Source: Streptomyces venezuelae ATCC 10712 (GTDB lineage Bacteria; Actinomycetota; Actinomycetes; Streptomycetales; Streptomycetaceae). Taken from it: 64,000 bases of DNA. Of the stretch, positions 43,346-52,204 are shown in pieces. The position numbers were made by a program, and so were the translations under genes. The stretch spans positions 1,984,001 to 2,048,000 of the forward strand of contig NZ_CP029197.1 in assembly GCF_008639165.1 (NCBI RefSeq). The letters run 5' to 3'. Each line of letters opens with the position of its first letter. The stretch's first letter is position 1. Under the pieces are notes generated by a model. That model was not told the DNA's origin, did no database searches, and saw nothing but the letters and a program-made list of their open reading frames with translations.

Positions 43346-44320
43346 CTACTTCAGGTGGGACTGGACCTCGGCCGCGGCCTCTTCGCCGTAGGCCTTCGTG
43401 AAGCGGTCCATGAAGTTCGCGCGCCGCAGCGTGTACTCCTGCGTTCCCAGCGTCTCGATGACCAGCGTGGCCAGCATGCAGCCGACCTGCGCGGCGCGCT
43501 CCCGGCCCACGCCCCACGACAGGCCCGTCAGGAACCCCGCGCGGAACGCGTCGCCGACGCCCGTCGGGTCGACCTTCGCCGTCTCCTCCGGGCAGCCGAC
43601 CTCGATCGGGTCCTCGCCGACGCGCTCGATGCGCACCCCGCGCGAGCCGAGCGTGGTGACGCGGTGCCCGACGCGGGCGAGGATCTCGGCGTCGGTCCAG
43701 CCGGTCTTGGACTCGATGAGGCCCTTCTCGTACTCGTTGGAGAAGAGGTAGGTGGCGCCCTCCAGGAGGGTGCGGATCTCCTCGCCGTCCATCCGCGCGA
43801 TCTGCTGGGAGAAGTCGGCGGCGAAGGGGATCCCGCGGGTCCTGCACTCCTCCGTGTGGCGGAGCATCGCCTCGGGGTCGTCGGCGCCGATGAGGACGAG
43901 GTCGAGCCCGCCCACCCGGTCGGCGACGGCCTTGAGCTCGATCAGCCGGGCCTCGCTCATCGCGCCGGTGTAGAAGGAGCCGATCTGGTTGTGGTCCTTG
44001 TCGGTCGTGCAGACGAAGCGGGCCGTGTGCAGGACCTCGGAGATGCGCACGGAGCCGGTGTCGACGCCGTGGCGGTCGAGCCAGGCGCGGTACTCGTCGA
44101 AGTCGTACCCGGCCGCGCCGACGAGGATCGGGCTGCCGCCGAGCTGTCCCATGCCGAAGCAGATGTTGGGGCCGACGCCGCCGCGCCGGACGTCGAGGTT
44201 GTCGACGAGGAAGGAGAGGGACACCGTGTGGAGCTGGTCGGCCACCAGCTGGTCGGCGAACCGGCCGGGGAAGGTCATGAGGTGGTCGGTGGCGATGGAG
44301 CCGGTGACTGCGATGCGCAC
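43346..44320 (-). CDS. adoK: PfkB-family carbohydrate kinase, adenosine kinase (AdoK)-like
   Basis: A 324-residue ribokinase-fold kinase closely similar, as I recall, to M. tuberculosis AdoK (Rv2202c): AVTGSIATDHLM, SLSFLVDNLDVRRGGVGPN, TARFVCTTDKDHNQIGSFYTGAMSEAR, IGADDPEAMLRHTEECR and the anion-hole/catalytic DPTGVGDAFRAGF (about 268). It would phosphorylate adenosine to AMP in purine salvage; other nucleoside or sugar substrates remain possible. GTG 44320 follows GGAG. Its stop is 20 bp from the 51-bp repeat array. Confidence 0.88.
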   Translation of the reverse strand: MRIAVTGSIATDHLMTFPGRFADQLVADQLHTVSLSFLVDNLDVRRGGVGPNICFGMGQLGGSPILVGAAGYDFDEYRAWLDRHGVDTGSVRISEVLHTARFVCTTDKDHNQIGSFYTGAMSEARLIELKAVADRVGGLDLVLIGADDPEAMLRHTEECRTRGIPFAADFSQQIARMDGEEIRTLLEGATYLFSNEYEKGLIESKTGWTDAEILARVGHRVTTLGSRGVRIERVGEDPIEVGCPEETAKVDPTGVGDAFRAGFLTGLSWGVGRERAAQVGCMLATLVIETLGTQEYTLRRANFMDRFTKAYGEEAAAEVQSHLK

Positions 44321-44449
44321 GGCGGGTGCTCCTGCGGGAAGGCGGTAATGACAGTTCACGCTACCGGGTGGGGGGCGCCCTGCCGAACAGTGGAAACTAC
44401 CCCAGAGTAGGTCTTTTCCCCGGGGGCGTGCGGTGCATACGGTGCGGCC

Positions 44450-44656
44450 ATGACCCTCTACCCCGCTTCACGTGAGCGACACGAGTCCGAGCTGAGCCTC
44501 GCCGAGCTGCGGGGCGCCGGCGCGCGGATGGCTCCGCACTGGGTGACCCCGTCCTCGCCCGCGCCCGCTCCGGTCTCCCCCGCCCTGATCCACGGCGTGG
44601 TCGTCCCCGCGGCCTCGGCGCGGCTGATCGACGCGACCACCGAGTACGGGGGCTGA
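44450..44656 (+). CDS. Small hypothetical protein (68 aa), probably leaderless
   Basis: A 68-residue ORF starting MTLYPASRERHESELSLAELRG, with a Pro/Ala/Ser middle and no recognised domain. TACGGT (44438-44443) lies six bases before the ATG, a leaderless promoter geometry seen elsewhere in this window. Codon bias is normal. It precedes the exported protein at 44719 on the same strand by 62 bp. Function unknown. Confidence 0.55.
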   Translation: MTLYPASRERHESELSLAELRGAGARMAPHWVTPSSPAPAPVSPALIHGVVVPAASARLIDATTEYGG

Positions 44657-44718
44657 CGGAACCGTCCGCCCGCCCGCTCCGTCCCATCGGCGTCCGGTCG
44701 AGACGAGGGAGCGTTGCG

Positions 44719-46224
44719 GTGAGCGGTACGGAGAACGTACAGAGGCGACGGGGTGTCCTCGCCGCCTCGGTGGCGGCGGGTGTGCTGCTCGCCGGTGGCG
44801 GCGGGGTCTACCTCGCCACGACGGCGTCCGGTGACGGCACCGGCGCCGCGACCCGGGCCGCGGACGCGGCGGGGCCGCCTCCGCCGCTGCGCCTCGACGG
44901 CGACGGCGGCGCTGCGGCCCCGAGCGGCGGCACCCCGGGCGGTCCGGGGATCGCGCCGGGCGAGCCCGACCCCGGAGGCGGCCCGAACGGGACCGTCTAC
45001 ACAGCCAAGGGCCCACTCCCCCAAGGGCCCTCCTCGGCCGCGGTCCACCGGCCCGAGGGCCTGGTCACCTCGGCGGAGGTGACCAGGCTGGCCCGAGCGC
45101 TGGGCATCTCCGGGAGCCCCGCACTGGTGGGTGAGGTCTGGACGATCCGGCCCGAGAAGGACGGTTCGGGGCCCCGTCTCGACGTGGCCCGGAAGGCGCC
45201 GGGGGCCTGGACGTACTCCTGGTACGACGGCGGGCCGGCCGGCGACGCCTGTCTCAAGGGCAAGGCGTGTCCGCCGCCGGGCGAGTCGAAGCCCGCGCCG
45301 GGCGGTACGCCGCTGAGCGAGGCCGCGGCGAAGGCGGCGGCCGCGCCCGTCCTGAAGGCGCTCGGCCAGGACGACGCGAAGGTCTCCGCGACCCAGGTCA
45401 TGAACGGTTCGGTGCGGGTGGTCAACGCCGATCCGGTGGTGGGCGGGCTGCCGACCTACGGCTGGTCGACGGGGCTGCACATCGCCCGGGACGGCCGGCC
45501 GGTGGCCGGCAGCGGGATGCTCAAGGAGCCGGTGAAGGGCGACACGTACCCGGTGGTCGGCGCGGCGAAGGCGCTCGCGCAGCTGAACGAGGACGCGAAG
45601 GGCACCGGGCCGATCGGCATCGGCGGCTGCGCGACCGATCCGCCGGCGGTGGACGGGAACGGGAAGAACGACGGCACCGTCGAGAAGCCGGCCTCGGGGC
45701 CGGTCGAGCCGATCGCGCCCTGTCGGACGGTCGTGGACACGGTCGCCCCGACGCGGGTGCCGGTGACGGCGGCGGTGTTCGGTCTCGCCGCGCGGGACGT
45801 GGCCGGCGAGCGGCTGCTCGTACCGTCGTGGCTGTTCACGGCGGACCCGGCGGAGACGGCGCCGTACACGGTGCCGAGGACGGCGGTGGCCCCGGAGTTC
45901 CTGGCGCCTGAGAAGCCCGCGCCGACGCCCACGCCGTCCCCGGGGGACGGCACGGCGGCCGCGCGGGTGGTCGAGTCGGTGAAGGTCCAGGGCGACGGCC
46001 GGGAGCTGGCCGTGACCTTCTGGGGCGGGGTGTGCAGCACGTACACCGTCCAGGCCGAGGAGCGGCCGGACCGGGTGATCGTGCGGATCGTCGAGAAGTC
46101 CGATCCGGAGCGGGTCTGCATCATGGTCGCCAAGGACTTCACGAAGACGGTGACGCTCGGGAGCCCGCTGGGCGACCGGCCGGTGGTCGACGCGGCGAGC
46201 GGCGAGGCGGTGCCGCGCCGCTGA
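44719..46224 (+). CDS. Membrane-anchored extracytoplasmic protein
   Basis: A 501-residue protein. Residues 1-10 are cytoplasmic, about 12-35 form a single membrane anchor (VLAASVAAGVLLAGGGGVYLA), 40-95 are a Gly/Pro/Asp linker, and about 105-495 are a secreted part of repeated beta-rich segments with paired Cys (CLKGKACPPP; CATDPP...CRTVVD; CSTYTVQ...CIMVAKD). No enzyme motif was recognised. GTG 44719 follows GAGGGAG. The position between adoK and the HesB gene recalls M. tuberculosis Rv2203, also a membrane-anchored protein. It ends at a shared terminator. Confidence 0.78.
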   Translation: MSGTENVQRRRGVLAASVAAGVLLAGGGGVYLATTASGDGTGAATRAADAAGPPPPLRLDGDGGAAAPSGGTPGGPGIAPGEPDPGGGPNGTVYTAKGPLPQGPSSAAVHRPEGLVTSAEVTRLARALGISGSPALVGEVWTIRPEKDGSGPRLDVARKAPGAWTYSWYDGGPAGDACLKGKACPPPGESKPAPGGTPLSEAAAKAAAAPVLKALGQDDAKVSATQVMNGSVRVVNADPVVGGLPTYGWSTGLHIARDGRPVAGSGMLKEPVKGDTYPVVGAAKALAQLNEDAKGTGPIGIGGCATDPPAVDGNGKNDGTVEKPASGPVEPIAPCRTVVDTVAPTRVPVTAAVFGLAARDVAGERLLVPSWLFTADPAETAPYTVPRTAVAPEFLAPEKPAPTPTPSPGDGTAAARVVESVKVQGDGRELAVTFWGGVCSTYTVQAEERPDRVIVRIVEKSDPERVCIMVAKDFTKTVTLGSPLGDRPVVDAASGEAVPRR

Positions 46225-46252
46225 GTCCGCGGGGCGGGAGCGCGGCGGCATG

Positions 46253-46298
46253 CACGAGGGCGGCGGCCCGGGAGAGGTCCCGGGTCGCCGCCCTCGTG
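46253..46298. terminator. Bidirectional terminator
   Basis: 21-bp stem (46253-46273 with 46278-46298) with one G-U pair, loop GAGG, between convergent genes. Confidence 0.94.
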
Positions 46299-46308
46299 TG
46301 CGTACGGC

Positions 46309-46665
46309 TTAGCTGAACGAGTCGCCGCAGGCGCAGGAGCCCGTGGCGTTCGGGTTGTCGATGGTGAAGCCCTGCTTCTCGATCGTGTCGACGAAGTCGA
46401 TCGAGGCGCCGCCCAGGTACGGGGCGCTCATGCGGTCGGTGACGACCTTGACGCCGTCGAAGTCCTTCACGACGTCGCCGTCGAGCGAACGCTCGTCGAA
46501 GAACAGCTGGTAACGCAGGCCGGAGCAGCCGCCGGGCTGAACGGCGACGCGCAGGGCCAGGTCCTCGCGGCCTTCCTGGTCGAGGAGGGCCTTGACCTTG
46601 GCCGCGGCGGCGTCGGACAGGAGGATGCCGTCGCTGACAGTGGTCTTCTCGTCCGATACGGACAT
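46309..46665 (-). CDS. Iron-sulfur cluster insertion protein (HesB/IscA/ErpA type)
   Basis: A 118-residue A-type carrier with the three conserved cysteines in QPGGCSGLRYQ (about 47) and SCACGDSFS at the C-terminus. It receives Fe-S clusters and passes them to apo-targets. It is divergent from nadA, whose product is a 4Fe-4S enzyme, so the arrangement is functionally sensible. ATG 46665 follows GGGAGAGAAG. M. tuberculosis Rv2204c occupies a similar position, as I recall. Confidence 0.93.
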   Translation of the reverse strand: MSVSDEKTTVSDGILLSDAAAAKVKALLDQEGREDLALRVAVQPGGCSGLRYQLFFDERSLDGDVVKDFDGVKVVTDRMSAPYLGGASIDFVDTIEKQGFTIDNPNATGSCACGDSFS

Positions 46666-46936
46666 CTGCTTCTCTCCCGGTGGTGTACGGAGACTGCTTG
46701 CCGACGGTTGCAACCGCCGGTGCCCCGGATTCATTCCGGGCCGCGTGGGGTCTTTCTCTCTTCATGCTCGCACACCCTGTCCAGGGACGGGGACGGTGAA
46801 GTCCAGCTGCCATGGCTGCTGCGGCGAGAGCGAATTCGTCACATCGACACTATGGCCATCGTCAACGTGACGTGAAGGGGTTATGATAGATAGCGTCATT
46901 TAGACGAAAAGGTTCCCCGAAGAAAGGGTGCGTGAC
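46666..46936. promoter_or_regulatory. Divergent promoter region, HesB/nadA
   Basis: The nadA side is AT-rich: TATGAT at 46882-46887 is a good -10 box. Around it are dyads GTCA-ACG-TGAC (46861-46871) and CGTC-ATTTA-GACG (46894-46906), the second lying in the leader just after the likely start site. They could bind a repressor of NAD synthesis; no family can be assigned. Confidence 0.55.
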
Positions 46937-48124
46937 GTGACCACGGCCCCAACCCGTCATGATCTCGACGTGCAGCCCACGCCGCTCGCCCTCCTCCTGC
47001 TCGGCCGCGAGGCCGACCCCAAGAGCGAGCGCGGCGTGGAGTGCCCCGGCGATCTGCCGTCGCCGTCCGACCCGGACCTCGTGGAGCGTGCCCGCGCGGC
47101 CAAGGAGAAGCTCGGGGACAAGGTCTTCGTGCTCGGCCACCACTACCAGCGTGACGAGGTCATCCAGTTCGCCGACGTCACCGGTGACTCCTTCAAGCTC
47201 GCGCGCGACGCGGCGGCCAAGCCGGAGGCCGAGTACATCGTCTTCTGCGGCGTGCACTTCATGGCGGAGTCGGCGGACATCCTGACCGGCGACGACCAGA
47301 AGGTCGTCCTGCCGGACCTCGCGGCCGGCTGCTCGATGGCCGACATGGCCACCGCCGAGCAGGTCGCCGAGTGCTGGGACGTGCTGACCGAGGCCGGGAT
47401 CGCCGAGCAGGTCGTGCCCGTCTCGTACATGAACTCCTCGGCCGACATCAAGGCCTTCACCGGCAAGCACGGCGGCACGATCTGCACCTCGTCCAACGCC
47501 GAGCGGGCCCTGAACTGGGCGTTCGAGCAGGGCGAGAAGGTGCTGTTCCTGCCGGACCAGCACCTGGGCCGCAACACCGCCGTCCGCGACATGGGCATGT
47601 CCCTGGACGACTGCGTCCTGTACAACCCGCACAAGCCGAACGGCGGCCTGACCGTCGAGGAGCTGCGCGCCGCCAAGATGATCCTGTGGCGGGGGCACTG
47701 CTCGGTGCACGGCCGCTTCTCGCTGGACTCGGTCAACGACGTCCGCGAGCGCATCCCGGGCGTGAACGTGCTCGTCCACCCCGAGTGCCGGCACGAGGTC
47801 GTCGCCGCGGCCGACTACGTGGGCTCGACCGAGTACATCATCAACACCCTGGAGGCGGCCCCGGCCGGTTCCAAGTGGGCCATCGGCACCGAGCTGAACC
47901 TGGTCCGGCGCCTGGCGAACCGATTCGCCGACCAGGACAAGGAGATCGTCTTCCTCGACAAGACGGTCTGCTTCTGCTCGACGATGAACCGCATCGACCT
48001 GCCGCACCTGGTGTGGACCCTGGAGTCCCTGGCCGAGGGCAACCTCGTCAACCAGATCCAGGTCGACAAGGAGACCGAGAGCTTCGCGAAGCTCGCGCTG
48101 GAGCGCATGCTCGCCCTGCCGTAA
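46937..48124 (+). CDS. nadA: Quinolinate synthase
   Basis: A 395-residue 4Fe-4S enzyme condensing iminoaspartate with dihydroxyacetone phosphate to quinolinate, in de novo NAD synthesis. Cluster cysteines are in VFCGVHFMAESA (about 104), HPECRHE (about 284) and CFCSTMN (about 345); GHHYQRDEV and SYMNSSADIKAF are substrate loops. I prefer GTG 46937 to GTG 46928 because AAAGGG stands eight bases before it. No nadB or nadC follows; a terminator does. Confidence 0.95.
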   Translation: MTTAPTRHDLDVQPTPLALLLLGREADPKSERGVECPGDLPSPSDPDLVERARAAKEKLGDKVFVLGHHYQRDEVIQFADVTGDSFKLARDAAAKPEAEYIVFCGVHFMAESADILTGDDQKVVLPDLAAGCSMADMATAEQVAECWDVLTEAGIAEQVVPVSYMNSSADIKAFTGKHGGTICTSSNAERALNWAFEQGEKVLFLPDQHLGRNTAVRDMGMSLDDCVLYNPHKPNGGLTVEELRAAKMILWRGHCSVHGRFSLDSVNDVRERIPGVNVLVHPECRHEVVAAADYVGSTEYIINTLEAAPAGSKWAIGTELNLVRRLANRFADQDKEIVFLDKTVCFCSTMNRIDLPHLVWTLESLAEGNLVNQIQVDKETESFAKLALERMLALP

Positions 48125-48148
48125 CGGTTCTCCCGGCACGTACGCCGA

Positions 48149-48180
48149 AGGGGCGCCCCGCATGCCCGCGGGGCGCCCCT
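48149..48180. terminator. Bidirectional terminator, nadA/RND
   Basis: Perfect 13-bp stem (48149-48161 with 48168-48180), six-base loop, between convergent genes. Confidence 0.92.
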
Positions 48181-48198
48181 CCGTGCGTTCCGTGCGGA

Positions 48199-51100
48199 TC
48201 AGACCGCGGCCGGCTCCTTCGTCTGCGGCGGGACCGGTGCGCCACCGGCCTTCGCGTCCCGCTTGGCCGCCTTCTTCTTCGCGCGGCGCTCCTTGCGGAG
48301 CTCCACCATCGCGTAGAGCGTCGGGACCAGGAGCAGCGTCAGCAGCGTCGAGGTGATCAGACCGCCGATCACCACCACGGCCAGCGGCTGGGCGATGAAG
48401 CCGCCCTCGCCGGTGATGCCGAGCGCCATCGGCAGCAGGGCGAAGATCGTCGCCAGGGCGGTCATCAGGATCGGGCGGAGCCGGTGCCGGCCGCCCTCGA
48501 CCACCGCTTCGACGACGCCCAGGCCCTGCGCCCGGTACTGGTTGATCAGGTCGATCAGGACGATCGCGTTGGTGACCACGATGCCGATGAGCATCAGCAT
48601 GCCGATCATCGCCGGGACGCCCATCGCGGTGTCGGTGACCACCAGGAGGCCGATCGCGCCGGTCGCCGCGAACGGGATCGACACCAGCAGGATCAGCGGC
48701 TGGATCAGCGACCTGAAGGTCGCGACCAGCAGCATGAAGACGATCGCGACGGCCGCGAGCATCGCCAGGAACAGGTTGAGGAAGGCCTCGCTCTGGTCCT
48801 CGGAGACACCGCCGATGGTCGCGGTGGCGCCCTCCGGCAGGTCGAGCGCGTCGATCTTCGACTGGAGGGTGGCGCTCACCGCGCCGGTGTTGTCGCCGAC
48901 CGGCTTCGCCGTGATCGTCGCGGCGCGGGCGCCGTCGATCCGGGTCATCGAGACCGGGCCGGGGACCAGCTCGACGGTGGCGACGTCACCGAGCTTCACC
49001 GGGCCGACGGGCAGCGCCCTGAGCCCCGCCAGGGTGGTGACCGGCTTCGCCGAGGTGATGAGGACGTCCCGCTCGCTGTCGTCGAGGATCGCCTTGGCGG
49101 CCGGGGTGCCCCGGACGGCCTGGGCGACGACCGCGCCGAGCGTGGCGGAGTCGAAGCCGGCGTCGGCCGCCTTCTCGTTCGCCCGGACGGAGATGCGCGG
49201 GACGGACTGCGCGAGGTCGCTCTGGACGTCGGTGACGTCCTTCATCCCGGCGATCGCGGTACGGACCTGCTCGGAGGCCTTCTTGAGGACCTCCGCGTCG
49301 CCGGCCTTGACGACCACGCTCAGGTCCTGGCTGCCGAAGCCGTCGCCGGCGGCCAGCTTGGTGTCGCCGATGCCGTCGAGGGCGGCGAGGCCCTTCTCGA
49401 TGGCGTCCCGGGTCTTCTCGAAGGAGGCGGACTCCTCCAGGCTGACCTGGTAGGTGGCCTGGTTGCTGCCGGTGCCGCCGCCGAAGGCCGCCATGAAGCC
49501 GGACGAGCCGACGTTGACCTGGTAGTCCTTGACGCCGTCGGTGCCGGCGAGGAGCTTCTCGATCTTCTTCGCGGCCTCGTCGGAGGCGTCGAGGGAGGTG
49601 CCGGGCGGCAGCTCCTGCTGGATGCTCAGGACCTCCTGCTCGCCCTGGTCGAAGAAGTTGGTCTTCAGGAGCGGGGCCATGCCGAAGGTGACGACCAGGA
49701 CGACCAGTGCGATGGCCAGGCTCATGAACCGGCGCCGGGTCGCGAACCTCAGGACGGGCACGTACAGGCGCTGGAGACGGCTCTTCTCCTCCTTCTCCTC
49801 GGCCAGCCTGCGGGCCTCGGCCAGGTCCTCCGGAGCGCCCTTGGGGGCGCGCAGGAACCAGTACGAGAGGACCGGGACCACGGTCAGGGAGACGAGCAGC
49901 GAGGCGAGCAGGGCCGCCGTGACCGTCAGCGAGAACGAGCCGAACAGCTCGCCGATCATGCCGCCGGTCAGACCGATCGGCAGGAAGACCGCGACGGTGG
50001 TGAGGGTCGAGGAGGTGACGGCGCCGGCCACCTCGCGGACCGCGGTGAGGATCGCGGACTGGCGCTCCTCGCCGTAGCCCAGGTGCCGCTTGATGTTCTC
50101 CAGGACCACGATCGAGTCGTCGACGACCCGGCCGATGGCGATGGTGAGCGCGCCGAGGGTCAGCATGTTGAGCGAGAGGTCACGGGTCCACAGCACGATC
50201 AGGGCCAGGACGACCGAGAGCGGGATGGAGACCGCGGTGACCAGGGTCGAGCGGATCGAGGTGAGGAAGACCAGGATCACCAGGACGGCCATGACGAGGC
50301 CGAGGGCGCCCTCGGTGGTCAGTCCGGAGACGGCCTTGGCGACGGCCGGGCCCTGGTCGGAGACCACGGTCAGCTCGGCGCCGGCGCCGAGGTCGGCGCG
50401 CAGCTCGGGCAGCTTCTCCTTCACGGCGTCGGAGATGGCGACGGCGCTGCCGTCCTTGTCCATGGTGGCCATGACGGCGAGGCTGGGCTTGCCGTTGGTA
50501 CGGGTGAGGGAGACGCGCTGCGACTCCTCCTGGCGGACGGTGGCGACGTCGCCGAGCCGGACGGCCTTGCCCTTGCCGGGGGTGGCCGAGGGGATCCGCA
50601 GGTCCTCGATCTGCTTCAGCGAGGTGTAGCCGCCGCCGACCTGGATGGTGCGGCTCTTGCCCGTCTCGGAGAAGGAGCCGGCCGGCATCGTGCCGCCGCC
50701 GGAGCGGAGGGCCTCGGCGAGCTTCATGGTGCTGAGTCCGGCCGCGGCGAGCTTCCCGTCGTCCGGGGTGACCGAGACCTGGAGGTCCTGGACGCCGGTG
50801 ACGGAGACCTGGCCGACGCCCGCGATGTCCTCGAGGGCGGGCACGACGGTCCGCTCCAGCTGGTCGGCCAGGGCCTGCGGGTCCTTGTCGGAGGCCGCGG
50901 CGAGGACGACGGTCGGGATGTCGTCCGTGGAGCCCGCCACGACCTGCGGGTCGACCGTGTCCGGCAGCTCGGCGCGGGCGCGGTTGACGGCCTGCTGGAC
51001 GTCGGCGACGAGCTGCTTGGTCGACTCGTCGCCGTAGTCGAAGGAGGCCATGACGAGGGCCATGCCCTCGGAGGCGGTGGAGGTGACCGACTTCAGGCCG

Positions 51101-51327
51101 TCGACGTTCTTGAGGTTGTTCTCCAGGGGCTCGACGACCTGCTTCTCGACCACATCGGGAGAGGCGCCCTGGTACGGGGCGAGGACCGAGACCATCGGCA
51201 GCTCGATCGAGGGGAACAACTGCTGCTTCAGCTGCGGTATCGCGATCGCCCCGAACACCAGGGCGACGATGGAGATCAGCCCGATCAGGGCCCGTTGCGC
51301 GAGGCTGAATCTGGACAGCCAGGACAT
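48199..51327 (-). CDS. RND (HAE1/AcrB-like) efflux transporter permease
   Basis: A 1042-residue resistance-nodulation-division pump with twelve membrane helices and two large extracytoplasmic loops (about 35-330 and 550-840), the classic duplicated architecture. Signature segments: VVEKQVVEPLENNLKNVDGL, the proton-relay helix 4 with AIGRVVDDSIVVLENI (Asp-Asp), and MLIGIVVTNAIVLIDLINQY in helix 10. The C-terminus is Lys/Ala-rich. No membrane-fusion or outer-membrane partner is nearby, as for SwrC-type Gram-positive RND pumps. It follows the two-component pair on the same strand after 187 bp. Confidence 0.93.
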   Translation of the reverse strand: MSWLSRFSLAQRALIGLISIVALVFGAIAIPQLKQQLFPSIELPMVSVLAPYQGASPDVVEKQVVEPLENNLKNVDGLKSVTSTASEGMALVMASFDYGDESTKQLVADVQQAVNRARAELPDTVDPQVVAGSTDDIPTVVLAAASDKDPQALADQLERTVVPALEDIAGVGQVSVTGVQDLQVSVTPDDGKLAAAGLSTMKLAEALRSGGGTMPAGSFSETGKSRTIQVGGGYTSLKQIEDLRIPSATPGKGKAVRLGDVATVRQEESQRVSLTRTNGKPSLAVMATMDKDGSAVAISDAVKEKLPELRADLGAGAELTVVSDQGPAVAKAVSGLTTEGALGLVMAVLVILVFLTSIRSTLVTAVSIPLSVVLALIVLWTRDLSLNMLTLGALTIAIGRVVDDSIVVLENIKRHLGYGEERQSAILTAVREVAGAVTSSTLTTVAVFLPIGLTGGMIGELFGSFSLTVTAALLASLLVSLTVVPVLSYWFLRAPKGAPEDLAEARRLAEEKEEKSRLQRLYVPVLRFATRRRFMSLAIALVVLVVTFGMAPLLKTNFFDQGEQEVLSIQQELPPGTSLDASDEAAKKIEKLLAGTDGVKDYQVNVGSSGFMAAFGGGTGSNQATYQVSLEESASFEKTRDAIEKGLAALDGIGDTKLAAGDGFGSQDLSVVVKAGDAEVLKKASEQVRTAIAGMKDVTDVQSDLAQSVPRISVRANEKAADAGFDSATLGAVVAQAVRGTPAAKAILDDSERDVLITSAKPVTTLAGLRALPVGPVKLGDVATVELVPGPVSMTRIDGARAATITAKPVGDNTGAVSATLQSKIDALDLPEGATATIGGVSEDQSEAFLNLFLAMLAAVAIVFMLLVATFRSLIQPLILLVSIPFAATGAIGLLVVTDTAMGVPAMIGMLMLIGIVVTNAIVLIDLINQYRAQGLGVVEAVVEGGRHRLRPILMTALATIFALLPMALGITGEGGFIAQPLAVVVIGGLITSTLLTLLLVPTLYAMVELRKERRAKKKAAKRDAKAGGAPVPPQTKEPAAV

Positions 51328-51514
51328 GGGGTCTCTCTTCTGTGGCGTACTCGTCGGCAGACGGGAGCAGCCAAGAGTCCGGCCGGGATCCGCTGGATCC
51401 GCCGGAGGTGCCCCCCGCCTATACGATCTGCCATCGGCCGCCGGAAGTCCTCGCCCCCCGGGTCCAGATCCTTATCCCGCGCATACCGCGTCTGGAGTAC
51501 GCCGGGGCCCCCGG

Positions 51515-52204
51515 TCACTCCACCCTCGGACGTACCAGTCCCGATTCGTAGGCGGTGACCACCAGCTGGGCCCGGTCGCGGGCGCCGAGCTTGGCCATCG
51601 CCCGGTTGACGTGGGTCTTCACGGTCAGCGGGCTCACGTCGAGCCGCTCGGCGATCTCGTCGTTGGAGAGCCCGCCCGCGACCAGGACCAGCACCTCGCG
51701 CTCCCGGGCGGTCAGCGCGGCGAGCCGCTCGGAGCGGGCCCGGCCGGCCTCGCCGACGGCCTCCGCGCCGGGCCCCTGCGCCAGGAAGGTGGCGATCAGG
51801 CCCTTGGTGGCGGCCGGGGAGAGCAGCGCCTCGCCCGCGTGGGCGATCCGGATCGCGCCGAGGAGTTCCTCGGGTTCGGCGCCCTTGCCGAGGAAGCCGG
51901 AGGCGCCGGCCCGCAGCGACTGCACGACGTACTCGTCGACCTCGAAGGTGGTGAGCATGACGATCCGGACGTCGGAGAGCTCCGGGTCGGCGGTGATCAT
52001 GCGGGTGGCGGCGAGGCCGTCCGTGCCCGGCATCCGGATGTCCATCAGGACGACGTCGGCCCGCTCGGAACGGGCGAGGGCCACGGCCTGGGCCCCGTCG
52101 GCGGCCTCGCCGACGACCTCCATGTCGGGTTCGGAGTTCACCAGGACCTTGAAGGCGCTGCGGAGCAGGGCCTGGTCGTCGGCGAGCAGCACCCGGATGG
52201 TCAT
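51515..52204 (-). CDS. LuxR/NarL-type response regulator
   Basis: A 229-residue regulator. Receiver: LLADDQALLR, Asp55 in VVLMDIRMPG, Thr in VMLTTFE and Lys in FLGKGAEPEE. Output domain: LTAREREVLVLVAGGLSNDEIA and VSPLTVKTHVNRAMAKLG (about 165-220). The start overlaps the kinase stop by 4 bp. The RND pump downstream on the same strand is a reasonable target (inference). Confidence 0.95.
   Translation of the reverse strand: MTIRVLLADDQALLRSAFKVLVNSEPDMEVVGEAADGAQAVALARSERADVVLMDIRMPGTDGLAATRMITADPELSDVRIVMLTTFEVDEYVVQSLRAGASGFLGKGAEPEELLGAIRIAHAGEALLSPAATKGLIATFLAQGPGAEAVGEAGRARSERLAALTAREREVLVLVAGGLSNDEIAERLDVSPLTVKTHVNRAMAKLGARDRAQLVVTAYESGLVRPRVE

Noticed and set aside
42771..43847. 358-codon minus-strand frame covering the 51-bp array with a repeated GRRRLAPAG protein
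   Set aside because: Its first third is an alternative frame of adoK, and the repeat part stays open only because the unit is a multiple of three and lacks stops; no ribosome site or plausible start.
44397..44687. 96-codon minus-strand frame opposite the 68-aa gene
   Set aside because: Arg/Pro-rich shadow without ribosome site, while the plus strand has a leaderless promoter at the right distance.
47371..51558. 1395-codon plus-strand frame
   Set aside because: Mirror of the RND pump; crosses the nadA terminator and has repetitive Asp/Gly/Arg composition.
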